NCBI GenBank assembly: GCA_032718475.1
Contig: JAUCBJ010007330.1
Span: 1-64,000 of the forward strand
Reading direction: 5' to 3'
DNA: 64,000 nucleotides
Source of the DNA: Nemertoderma westbladi
Lineage: Eukaryota > Xenacoelomorpha > Nemertodermatida > Nemertodermatidae
Shown: one piece after another, positions 21,893-31,765 of the stretch
How positions within the stretch are numbered: position 1 is the stretch's first letter
How the letters are laid out: each line of letters starts with the position of its first letter
The notes under the pieces: model-generated
The model's input: the letters and a program-made list of their open reading frames with translations, nothing else
Told to the model about the DNA's origin: nothing
Databases searched by the model: none
Position numbers and translations under genes: made by a program

Positions 21893-23267
21893 GCGCTGGT
21901 GTTATGTTTATTTTGTGTTTATTGTGTTGTGTTATGGTGTTGTGTTTATTAATTTAGTACTTCTCAGTCTGGGCTGTCCTGCTGCTAAAGCTAAATTTTC
22001 GACTCCTGGAGCATACAGCCATTCCCGGTGGATGGCTAAGGGGATATACTGTCTGAAGATTTTGCTTTTTCGAGATTAGTTTGATTTGAGCCACCACGAA
22101 TTGAATTCATTGAAACGCATTGTACTATTTATAGCAACAATTTATATTGTACCTTGGAATTTAGCCCCAGATAGCTGCAATGCTCCCATTAATGACTTAC
22201 TGCTACTCAAGAAACTTGAAAGGTACCACGTTGTAGATAAAGAAGTTGCCAGTATAGCTTTGAAAAAACTGAAAGGGCAGCTGTGGTACTTAAGTGAAGA
22301 CCTTGTTGGGATGGCACTTTTCTCTCCTTTGGTGGAAGTATCAGAGAAGAAAGCGATTGTGTCTGCTCTGAGTAAACCTGAAAATACAAACGACAGCAGA
22401 AGATTGCCGCTTAAGACAACAGACTGTTTCCAGAACAAGACCTTAGCAGACTTTGTCACAAAAAGGTCACTGAACCTGTTCAAAGCTCTGAAACTGGAAC
22501 CCCATTTCCTTCAAAGCAAACCGGAATCATGGCCTGAGAACACTAATTATATCACAGCCATGAGAAAGGTGAATTCATTGTCTGTAGTCAACGACTGCGC
22601 TGAACGAGCTGTAAAGTTGGCTACAGACTTCAACAACCATTTAACAAGGGATGATGTCCAGCGTCAACTTATGTACCAGATTGTTGAATATCATCGTCAA
22701 ACTTTTCCAAAGCCTCTCAAAATGAAACTTGTCTAATTCATGGTTAATAATTTAATATAAATAGCAATTATTATTCATTGTTAATAATTAATATAACTTA
22801 AATAGCAATATTTTCGGTTTTATTTTCGTTTCTATTGTCATTATGAACCATGTCACTATAGTCACAATGAAGACAACAGTCAAAATTGATAATGTTGTAT
22901 CCTTTGATGAGTCCCTTATTGGTAATATCGAAATTTAAGCTTGAGGCTGTGAGGTTTCCAAAATATTGGTACTAAGACTTAGACAATCACATCTACCCCC
23001 CACTAAATCGGCTATTGTCAGATTGTGGTTCAAATGAGACCAAAATGGACTTCATATGATGACTGGAAGTGTCCTAACCGACAGATGGCCTTTTTCATTC
23101 AAAAATATACCATTCGATTAACATTGACAATTTCAAGCGCCTTGGGGGATGGCTTAACCTGAGCCAAATGATGAAAAATTTTGTCTGTGTCGTTTTTTCA
23201 CCCAAATGCACAAATCCAGAGGGTATGCACAGTCAAAATCCAAAATTTTTTTTTTTGACACACCCTA
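21893..23267 (+). mobile_element. Small DNA transposon inserted in gene C
   Basis: Comparison with copy C' (minus, 49.7 kb) shows the uninterrupted site ACACCAGCGCCCAAGG. Here 1.37 kb is inserted, flanked by ACCAGCG on both sides (21886-21892 and 23268-23274), a likely 7-bp target duplication. The element starts GCGCTGGTGTT, the complement of the target ACCAGCGC, so the exact terminal inverted repeats and duplication length are ambiguous. It carries one open frame. Confidence 0.75.
22086..22736 (+). CDS. Open frame of the inserted DNA transposon, uncharacterised
   Basis: There are 216 open codons without a good upstream ATG, so this is probably a last exon or a truncated protein. The block SLSVVNDCAERAVKLATDF followed by a QLMYQIVEYHRQTFP ending resembles the C-terminal end of uncharacterised transposon-associated proteins common in invertebrate genomes, as far as I can recall. 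The family cannot be named from sequence alone. No DDE motif is visible, so the element was probably non-autonomous. Confidence 0.5.
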   Translation: MSHHELNSLKRIVLFIATIYIVPWNLAPDSCNAPINDLLLLKKLERYHVVDKEVASIALKKLKGQLWYLSEDLVGMALFSPLVEVSEKKAIVSALSKPENTNDSRRLPLKTTDCFQNKTLADFVTKRSLNLFKALKLEPHFLQSKPESWPENTNYITAMRKVNSLSVVNDCAERAVKLATDFNNHLTRDDVQRQLMYQIVEYHRQTFPKPLKMKLV

Positions 23268-23439
23268 ACCAGCGCCCAAGGAATTGACGACGGGAATCAG
23301 TAGGGAAGTAACCGCAAGGATCAGGAACCTTAAGGGGGACAAGAACAAGGGAGCGGCGACAACCAGAAAGCGACCAAGACAGGATGACGACAAAGGGAAG
23401 GAACTGAGATGGTTCCCAAAGACAGGAGGAGTGAACTAG

Positions 23440-24152
23440 AACTTGGAGGGGGAGATGTGGGGATGCCTGGAAGGCACCACATGTGAAGTAATACGAACTC
23501 CTAAGTGCAAATTTAATTAAAAGTGCAATTAGTATGTACGTATGTAATAATCATTAGAATATAATCATATAACCAATATAATCAAAGTAAGTACTATAGT
23601 CATGTAACCCTTTTTCCAACTAGCTGCTGGGACTGGGGGCCAATTGACTATGGCAGGAGTACGGGAGACTAGACGTAGCACTACACACTTTACACTTCTT
23701 AAGTGCGACGGCACTGAAGGGGAGGGTGAGGCTCGTCAGGAGTGAATGGGCTAAAGTAGATAAGAATCGAGTATAGAACGCAGGAGAGATAGCGAGAGGT
23801 GGTGTTGAGGCGCGTGGAGAGAATGCGAGTGCAATCCAAATGTGGGGGGGGGGAGGAGTAAGAGGCAGAGTGAGGGACAAGGAGGTCCGAAAGTTAGAGT
23901 GGAAGTAGAGTGAAGTAGAGGAGAATCAGGGTGAGAGTGGAGAGAAGTTAGAGTCAGTTAGAGTGGAGTGGTATAAAATTGTGTGAGAGAAATCCGCAAT
24001 TGTCTCGAACCGAGACGCCAGATGTCTTGGTGCAACATAGGTTGAAGTTGCACCAAGAGAGGGTAGTAATATCATACCCAGAGGGAGCGGCCTGGAAAGC
24101 CGACTCCAAGAAAGAGGACTCCACCCCACACCCGATAATAGATCGGGTTCCA
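23440..24152 (+). other. 3' non-coding region of Pao copy 1
   Basis: The stretch shares blocks with 48860-49560 and 35170-35600 (both minus): AACTAGCTGCTGGGACTGGG, a G-run at 23844-23853, and a stem-loop TTGGTGCAAC...GTTGCACCAA (about 24030-24056). The hairpin ACCCGAT (24130-24136) and ATCGGGT (24142-24148) changes by compensating substitutions in the other copies. Confidence 0.6.
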
Positions 24153-24237
24153 GCGGAATTGAAGCGCACTCGTAGTTGATGCTATCTTCTCACCGGGAAG
24201 ATAGCATGGGGGGGAGTGTGAGCGGATTCAATTCCGC
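24153..24237 (+). promoter_or_regulatory. Hairpin and polypurine tract at the 3' LTR boundary
   Basis: A perfect 11-bp stem (ATGCTATCTTC / GAAGATAGCAT, 24179-24207) is followed at once by the polypurine tract GGGGGGGAG (24208-24216) and the LTR start. An outer pair, GCGGAATTGAA (24153-24163) and TTCAATTCCGC (24227-24237), encloses hairpin, tract and LTR start. In Pao elements the tract primes plus-strand DNA synthesis. The hairpin is identical in the minus-strand copies at 48831-48859; at 35090 it has a 3-base insertion beside the tract. Confidence 0.8.
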
Positions 24238-24800
24238 CTCACCAACCCCATAAAGTTGGGAAGTGGCGTTTTCAGCAATATTGGGGATACGAGGTTAATC
24301 ACAATTTACCTCGTATCACAACCAATAACGGGGACAACATACAACCCCAAAGAGCCACACAAAAGAGGTTAGAGGTCAAGCTACCTCGAGAGAGAAAGTA
24401 ACAGCAGCGGGGGGGGAAGCACTCCCACAGAGGTGGGAGCCGAGAATTAGGTTGTTAGCCAATGAGGGGCGAGGGAGAGCATCCGCTAGGTAGTAAGGCC
24501 ACAGTAGAGTAGGGGTGAATATATATTACCAGTTAATCATATCACCGTTCAGTTATCTCAGTCACACAGTGGGGACCAGTGACATTTTGTACCGTCACCT
24601 AACTTCACCACTACTACCGGTATAACATATTATCAATTGCAATCTATTTTGCTACTTTCAACTGTGCTATTATATTCAGTTTACTCATTAGTCTATATCA
24701 ACATCAAAAGCGATAACAACAACAAACTATTATCTTTTTCCCAAACAACACGGTGACGCGTAACGAAATAAACCGGTCGGGATCCCCTGATCCCGTCACA
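24217..24800 (+). repeat. 3' LTR of Pao copy 1
   Basis: The LTR runs from TGTGAGCGG to CCCGTCACA (584 bp). The end may be 2-3 bp earlier, because the third copy reads CCCGTCATA. It matches the split LTR at 39843-40248/48631-48821 and the LTR at 34428-35077. It contains the covarying hairpin GATACGAGGT / ACCTCGTATC (24286-24317). Confidence 0.85.
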
Positions 24801-25676
24801 ATGTTTCGTAAAAGATCCCCGATGACCTTGAATGAACTATCTGCATTCTCTTGCTTAATAAAACGAAAGGTGTGTCCAATTTATTACGTTTATTTTTTAA
24901 AATTTTTATGATTTTTTTTATGAATTTTCTTCCCTCCAGATCCTGGGACTTTTATTTTGGAAGTAACTCAACATATTAGACCAATGTCAGTTCTGGTGGC
25001 AGTCCTCATGAAGACAGGGATGGCCGACACTACTCGGGATTATGTTTCCGGTTCAGATAGCTTTGCAGTGATTCCAAGGCCTGATACTAGTGAACCGGTC
25101 TCAGTGCCCTCACCTCTACGGGAAAGTGCCGATCATCCCTCACCGAATTCTAGAGAATCACCAGGTTAATTATTTATATTAATTATTTATTTTAGTTAAA
25201 TTTATGAGTAATAATTGGGTTGGTGCCCAAAATTATTTGAACAATTCAAGGGATAAAAGATCTTTAAAAACAACATGACTTCGGGAGAAACTTTAAGGCA
25301 CATATTATGAGACAATATACTCACACTAAGATAATTCAATTTTTATAAAGCGGCCACTTCTATACAAAATCATAATATCATCGTGATTAATCAAATCACT
25401 AAAACAATTACGTTTTCTGTTGTACAATAAAAAAAATAGTCCTTACATTCTTATGTGAAAAGCATCACTTTACAGTTGTGTGGTGATAAACAGTGATGTC
25501 AAAAACGCTGAGCTACATTATTTAAGTAATTTAGTATCGTACGCACAGGCAGTCGGACGTTTTGGTAAATTTTAGCGATTTAAGTTTCCGATTAGGCCTC
25601 GGCCGGTTAGGCGAGGTTTCCGTAGAGCGATTGGAGATTTTAGTTTCAGTTTCATTGTAAAGTTAGTCGTCTGGGG
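24801..25676. other. Flank right of Pao copy 1, possible exon-like pieces
   Basis: An open stretch directly after the LTR (24801-24869) ends at AAAG/GTGTGT. A second open stretch (24940-25164) is preceded by TTCTTCCCTCCAG and followed by GTTAAT. Their reading phases do not match, so I do not call a gene. The remainder (25170-25676) shows nothing recognisable. Confidence 0.25.
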
Positions 25677-26030
25677 CTGTAAAGTCTACATTGCATGTAG
25701 AACTGGACCTGTAAAGTCTACATTGCATGTAGAACTGGAGCTGTAAAGTCTACATTGCATGTAGAACTGGAGTTGTAAAGTCTACATTGCATGTAGAACT
25801 GGAGTTGTAAAGTCTACATTGCATGTAGAACTGAGGCTGTAAAGTCTACATTGCATGTAGAACTGGGGCTGTAAAGTCTACATTGCATGTAGAACTGGAG
25901 CTGTAAAGTCTACATTGCATGTAGAACTGGAGTTGTAAAGTCTACATTGCATGTAGAACTGGAGTTGTAAAGTCTACATTGCATGTAGAACTGGGGCTGT
26001 AAAGTCTACATTGCATGTAGAACTATGATG
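25677..26030. repeat. 32-bp minisatellite of hairpins, 11 copies
   Basis: The unit CTGTAAAGTCTACATTGCAT-GTAGAACTGGAG repeats every 32 bp (25677, 25709, 25741 and so on). Each unit contains TCTACAT-TGC-ATGTAGA, a stem of 7 bp with a 3-base loop, so the array can form 11 adjacent hairpins. Hairpin arms are invariant while the spacer varies (GGAG, GGGG, GAGG). Confidence 0.95.
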
Positions 26031-26085
26031 TGAGATATGATATGTTGTTATATGAGTAGATAGTGGCGCACATTGACCGCTATAG

Positions 26086-26145
26086 AAATAAAGTCTCGTT
26101 TATTGTTTTGGTTAGTAACCACCGCCACTGTAACCTGCTCATTTC
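26086..26145 (+). other. AATAAAG plus tail shared with 34064-34150
   Basis: AATAAAG, then GTTTATTGTTTTGGTT, then CACTGTAACCTGCTC follow the hairpin array. The same ordered words follow the 33-bp array at 33.9-34.1 kb. The layout (polyadenylation signal then a conserved end) looks like the R/U5 end of an LTR or of a terminal-repeat miniature element. Confidence 0.45.
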
Positions 26146-26798
26146 CCTTAATGTCTTAAATTAAATTAAATTAATTTTCAAATCCACTAAATACACATTA
26201 TGTGTTTGCGGTAATTTTGCGCCATTGACTCCATATGACATATGAGTTATCATGTGTTACATAACATAACTCGCAATTAATAATGTTATTAAAAAAATGT
26301 ATCAATCTATCCTGTCGTTTGCTGATACTGTGTTCGTGGCATCGTTGGTTGAGGTCTGTACCTTGATATAATTGTGTCTTAGACATGGACAGCAAACTAT
26401 AAACATTTAACATCGATTAAATAGTCTCTACACTTCTAAGTTTATGATGTTTGTTGGGGTGGGATTTCGGATAACAAACGAGGCCTTGTACAACATCGAT
26501 AGGGACCGAGAGAATTCCAAAACCCAGCACCACCCTGTAGGCACTACGGGTAAGATTAACCGGCTCCTACCAATGTAGAACTGCTCAACCTGATCTCGTT
26601 CTATGACAACCGGTCCCTAGCAATGACCCCTACCTAGTGGTGGATACATTGTTTGTTGAATGTTATTAATTTTATTGCTACCATAGCAACTAACATCTCA
26701 ATTATTATATAACTAAGTAGGTAGAAGTTAATTAGTTTTATGATGGATTTGTAATTAATATTACAATTAGGTAGTTTACATTAACCGGCCTTTCTTCT

Positions 26799-26806
26799 TA
26801 TATAAA
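26799..26806 (+). promoter_or_regulatory. TATA box of the 26949 host gene
   Basis: TATATAAA lies 143 bp upstream of the start codon, within a short GC-poorer promoter (CTTCTTATATAAACCAG). Transcription would start about 30 bp downstream. Confidence 0.5.
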
Positions 26807-26948
26807 CCAGATGTGTTGAATTATAAAGTACTGAATATTATTAGCTTGCGATATACTGTGTTATAATATAGCAGCCTACTACTGCTGTTAGTTGTAATAA
26901 TGTTTCGTACATCCACATTGTTGGTGATGTTGTCGGTACCCTTTAATC

Positions 26949-27109
26949 ATGTTGCTAGTTAACCGGTCCCCAGTGATCTGTTTGGTGTTGGTCTCGGTAT
27001 TGGGTTACACAAGGTTCGACTACCCCAACCCGTATAAGGACCCCATAATCTGTGGTCTAAACCCAAGCCGCTGCGCTAACGTCACTGGTTACGTGTGCGA
27101 CCCTGATAG
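26949..27109 (+). CDS. First coding exon of a secreted or membrane host protein, TPM/MOLO1-like
   Basis: ATG at 26949 opens a 54-codon exon that ends at DPDR with a consensus donor (ATAG/GTAAGT at 27110). It encodes a hydrophobic signal-peptide-like start (MLLVNRSPVICLVLVSVLG) then YPNPYKDPIICG and YVCDPDR. The Y-P-N-P ... C-G ... V-C-D-P-D pattern is typical, from memory, of the start of metazoan TPM-domain proteins related to nematode MOLO-1, which modulate levamisole receptors. The rest of the domain is not in the visible sequence, and the next exon lies beyond a long intron that I could not resolve. It is the best candidate host gene in the window. It is too short for a database-free proof. 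Confidence 0.55.
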
Positions 27110-27659
27110 GTAAGTCAACATTAATAATAATTACAGATAGACACTATATACTTACTTATCTTATTTTTATTCAAAATATTTGCAATATTTACCAAAATAT
27201 ATAAACTAGGAAGCTAAATTTTATCATCACATTGTTCTAGAACAACTAATTTAACTATATAGAATGAAATTAATATTTTCTAGAACTTTCCTAGAATTCT
27301 TTTAATTAAAATGGTCACTGAAATTTTTCTGAAGGTTCATACATGTTTACTTCGATTTTTTGTTTCCGCTTGAGTTATGACATATAGTAATTTTTTAGAT
27401 TTACTCGTTTTATTGATGTTTTATTATGGACTATGATCGGTAAATGTAATATACTAATGTAGCAATATCTAATTATCTGACGGTAAATTTTTTACTAGCT
27501 TGTTTAAAAAAATAACCACCAACCCAATATTTTATAGGCCTCCTAGGTACCGGTATGTTTTGCTAATACTTTTGACAGTTTGAAATGGTAATTGATGACA
27601 GCTAATAACTTAAAAAATATGAAAATTCTAGAACAAATAAATTTTTTGTTTATGAAGAT

Positions 27660-29365
27660 TTTTTGTAAAAAACTGGATTGAATTTAAATCGTATATATTT
27701 TAATTTTAATCGTATATATTTTATTTATTTATTTATATATTTTAATTTTAATCGTATATTTTTTATTTATATATTTTAATTTTAGTCGTATATTTTTTAT
27801 TTATATATTTTAATTTTAATCGTATATTTTTTATTTATATATTTTAATTTTAATCGTATATTTTTTATTTATATATTTTAATTTTAATCGTATATTTTTT
27901 ATTTATATATTTTAATTTTAATCGTATATTTTAATTTATATATTTTAATTTTAATCGTATATTTTTTATTTATATATTTTAATTTTAATCGTATATTTTT
28001 TATTTATATATTTTTATTTTAATCGTATATTTTTTATTTATATATTTTAATTTTAATCGTATATTTTTTATTTATATATTTTAATATTAATCGTATATTT
28101 TTTTTTATATATTTTAATTTTAATCGTATATTTTTTATTTATATATTTTAATTTTAAAATCGTATATTTTTTATTTATATATTTTAATTTAAATCGTATA
28201 TTTTTTTATTTATATATTTTAATTTTAATCGATATTTTTTATTTATATATTTTAATTTTAATCCTATATTTTTTATTTATTTATTTATATATTTTAATTT
28301 TAATCGTATATTTTTTATTTATATATTTTAATTTTAATCGTATATTTTTTATTTATATATTTTTATTTTAATCGTATATTTTTTATTTATATATTTTAAT
28401 TTTAATCGTATATTTTTTATTTATATATTTTAATTTTAATCGTATATTTTTTATTTATATATTTTAATTTTAATCGTATATTTTTTATTTATATATTTTA
28501 ATTTTAATCGAAAATTTTTTATTTATATATTTTAGTTTTAATCGTATATTTTTTATTTATATATTTTAATTTTAGTCGTATATTTTTTATTTATATATTT
28601 TAATTTTAATCGTATATTTTTTATTTATATATTTTAATTTTAATCGTATATTTTTATTTATATATTTTAATTTTAAAATCGTATATTTTTTATTTATATA
28701 TTTTAATTTAAATCGTATATTTTTTTATTTATATATTTTAATTTTAATCGATATTTTTTATTTATATATTTTAATTTTAATCCTATATTTTTTATTTACA
28801 TATTTTAATTTTAATCGTATATTTTTTATTTATATATTTTAATTTTAATCGTATATTTTTTATTTATATATTTTAATTTTAATCGTATATTTTTTATTTA
28901 TATATTTTAATCGTAAATTTTTTATTTATATATTTTAATTTTAATCGTATATTTTTTATTTATATATTTTTATTTTAATCGTATATTTTTTATTTATATA
29001 TTTTAATTTTAATCGTATATTTTTTATTTATATATTTTAATTTTAATCGTATATTTTTTATTTATATATTTTAATTTTAATCGTATATTTTTTATTTATA
29101 TATTTTAATTTTAAACGTATATTTTTTATTTATATATTTTTATTTTAATCGTATATTTTTTATTTATATATTTTAATTTTAATCGTATATTTTTTATTTA
29201 TATATTTTAATTTTAATCGTATATTTTTATTTATATATTTTAATTTTAATCGTATATTTTTTATTTATATATTTTAATTTTAAAATCGTATATTTTTTAT
29301 TTATATATTTTAATTTAAATCGTATATTTTTTATTTATATATTTTAATTTTAATCGTATATTTAT
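27660..29365. repeat. 34-bp AT satellite, about 50 copies, in the host intron
   Basis: The unit ATCGTATATTTTTTATTTAT-ATATTTTAATTTTA repeats every 34 bp (for example 29046 and 29080). Indels in the T-run and occasional ATTTATTT expansions are the main variation. AT content is over 90%. It begins about 550 bp after the splice donor of the 26949 exon. Confidence 0.95.
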
Positions 29366-31765
29366 ATCGTAAGAGTTCCGAATGCAGTCGTATTTGATAT
29401 TTTGATATTAATTAATGAAATTATGTACTTTTTGCATGATAATATTACCAATGACTTATTGTAACATTAAAAAAAAATATATTTTGTTCTAGAACATTAG
29501 CTAATCGACTAGCTTGTAATTTTTCAAAACATGATTTGTTATATATTAACATTGTTTTTTGAAATTTCTAAAATAATACTACAATTTTTTTGTGTTCTAG
29601 AACATTAGTAGATATGTTTTTATTGTAGCTAGTGTTTTTTTACTAGCTAGTATTTTTTGTAATTATAAAAAATGTGAAAACATTTATATTTCATGTTTAA
29701 ACTGGTTGCAGAATATATTAATAACAAAAAATATTGAGGATATTATAGCAGGGTTTTTGCAGGGTAACAATGATTTATGTTAAAATTAACAATTAAGTTA
29801 AAGTTTACAATCAAATGGTCTGACAATTTTTATGCATATCGTTTTTGTTTACGATAGTCGTATCTGCTGACATACGACGATCGGAGGATTACGACGGTCG
29901 TAAGTGTTTTATGCATACGGGCCAATATTAGATTTATATTTTTAGGGCCAATATTAGATTTTTTGTTCATAGTCGAGTCAAACTAGCAAAAAACCCATAA
30001 GTATTACGCAATCAATCCGAACCACACAATTTAGATTCTATATTACCTTATTAATGACCAAAAAAAGTCTATAAAATTTTATTTTGCGGATCATATGTTT
30101 ATTCATGGAAATTCTGCGTAAATTTGCATAACACAAGCCAAACAAAAGGAACAGTAGGGAAAAGTAAGTAGCAAATTGGTGATGTTCCAGAATAATTTAA
30201 TTAATTTCACAATAAGCTGTGATTCAATGTGAAATTAGTAATATTTACACTGGCGTGTTACACATTAATTGCTATATCTCGGAAACTAGAAGTCGCATCA
30301 AATTTTTAAATATATCAAAAACTTCACGATATATTAAGGTAACTGTTGTAAAAAAATTATACAATTCCACTGCAAGGAAATTTCATAATTTCCATTAATG
30401 TTAGTGAAGATTTTTCACATAATTAAATTATGATTGCTCTATTGATTTTAGGTGTAATTTATTTATTTGTTTTAGTTTGAAAACCACAATAGCTTATCAT
30501 ATAACAAATAAATTTTTTTGGGATAAGGGTTTTTGAGGTCGATAAATCCGATGGGTGAGGTTACATCCACCCGTTTAGTAGAGAAGTTGTGTAAATAAGG
30601 TTCTTATATTGTACCAGAAAAATTAATTGGTATTAAAAATGGTTAAATTATTACACAAATTTCCGTTACTCTGGAAACTAAATTGGTAACTATATAGAAG
30701 TGCATACATCTGTCAATCGATAGTCATTAGAGTAAAGTTTGTCTGTACCAAATTTGGAGAAAATCCCACTAATAGACCCCTTGTTGCTATGTAAAATCCA
30801 TGTTGCTAAGGAAAGAATCAGGAAATTGAAGGTGATCCGCATAATATATTTTTATAGACTTTTTTGGGGGCACTAACAAGGTAATGTAGAATAAAAAAAA
30901 TTGGTTTGGATGAATTGCGAATTTGTTATGGGTTGACCCATGGAATACTAAATATAGACGGAACCGCATTAGTGTTATTACTTACTCATTCATTACTTTT
31001 ATTAGTTTTATATATTACTCTCTATATTTAGTATTCCATGGTTGACCCCCTTTTTCGGCTAGATTGACTCGCCTATCATGTAATCCACCATTCTGATTCT
31101 ACGAAACAGGTTGTGAAGAAATAGCTTTAGTGAAAAATAATTTTTTAATAATTTCATTTCAATATAATCCACAATGAATGTTACACTTTAATAATTCTAC
31201 TGATTTGGATTATTGGGCAGTAAGCATTATAAAATGCTTAAATTCGAACCATTGCCACCCCCCCCCCCCCCCCCACATCCCCTTTAAAAATTAATTAAGC
31301 TAAATCGTACTAATCGAGCCATTCGATTTTTTTGCAATCTTGCTTTAATTTTCTATGCATTGTTGGTTGTTTCCCCCATAAGAGTGAACTCTGATCAGTG
31401 AAACACTCTTATAAGACTGTCGGACCGGACCGTAACACAGTCTATGTCAGTCAACTTAGAAACAATTCCGATACCACGAATAAGTGTATTGGTACCGGTA
31501 GAAATGACGCTGATGAATTTGGATCAGATTTAAAGATTAAATTTTGGTGAATGAACAATAAACAAACAAAAATTAAATATGGTTAATGTTACATTCTGAT
31601 TTGTAGGTGTTCTTATTTCAATGTGTGTAGCAAAATTTATAAGTTTAAATTTGTCATTTTCAATTTTTAGTTTTAGAAATATTTCTAAACAAGTTAAGAA
31701 ATTTAGAAATCACTATTTTTATTTATAAATTTCACTAACATAATTACTGTAGAAAAAAAAACATT
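29366..31765. other. AT-rich spacer or intron
   Basis: No coding exon could be supported. Features seen: an inverted repeat CCATGGAATACTAAATATA (30938-30957) with its complement at 31023-31042, and a 17-base C-run at 31258-31274. Confidence 0.5.

Larger units (their letters stand above)
19496..23439 (+). pseudogene. Gene C: Pao cargo gene, DEDDy exonuclease-like fold plus zinc knuckles, broken
   Basis: ATG at 19496 (MAEKLVRKRK) was chosen because copy C' starts there. Nuclease-like signature: LDDEG (D117, E119), LLHLAAPNGDIFLF, KVGSAICDD (D192), LLDTQTVY, Y289-x3-E293. This is the same D-E, D, Y-x3-E set as gene A. A Glu/Arg-rich segment follows. Two nonsense changes then break the frame (TGA at 20738 where C' has TGG, TAG at 20759 where C' has GAG), and two opposite frameshifts lie between about 20990 and 21320. 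Zinc knuckles CNYCGRLTHQEMSC and CLYCRESSHRMGAC, plus a decayed one whose second Cys is Arg, lie at 21325-21510. The shared C-terminal domain follows (WGFFNI, LPFTYQEV, QRYLDRW). The last 55 or so codons (23280-23439, ending GGVN) are separated by a DNA transposon at 21893-23267. Confidence 0.8.
17826..24800 (+). mobile_element. Pao/BEL retrotransposon copy 1, 3' half (pol tail, satellite, cargo gene C, LTR)
   Basis: On the plus strand the order is the end of pol, a 47-bp satellite, gene C, a 3' non-coding region with conserved hairpins, a polypurine tract and an LTR. It matches, part by part, the minus-strand elements at 34.4-64 kb. The 5' LTR, gag and nearly all of pol are missing. The left edge abuts gene B in opposite orientation, so the copy was truncated by recombination or deletion. 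Confidence 0.85.

Noticed and set aside
24801-25164. Two exon-like pieces with splice-like borders right of the Pao LTR
   Set aside because: The first ends in phase 0, but the second is open only if it starts in phase 1, and no domain is recognisable. Kept as a spacer note only.
25677-26030. 32-bp array with palindromic units as a CRISPR array
   Set aside because: Spacer parts are only a few bases and nearly identical, the genome is eukaryotic, and there are no cas genes.
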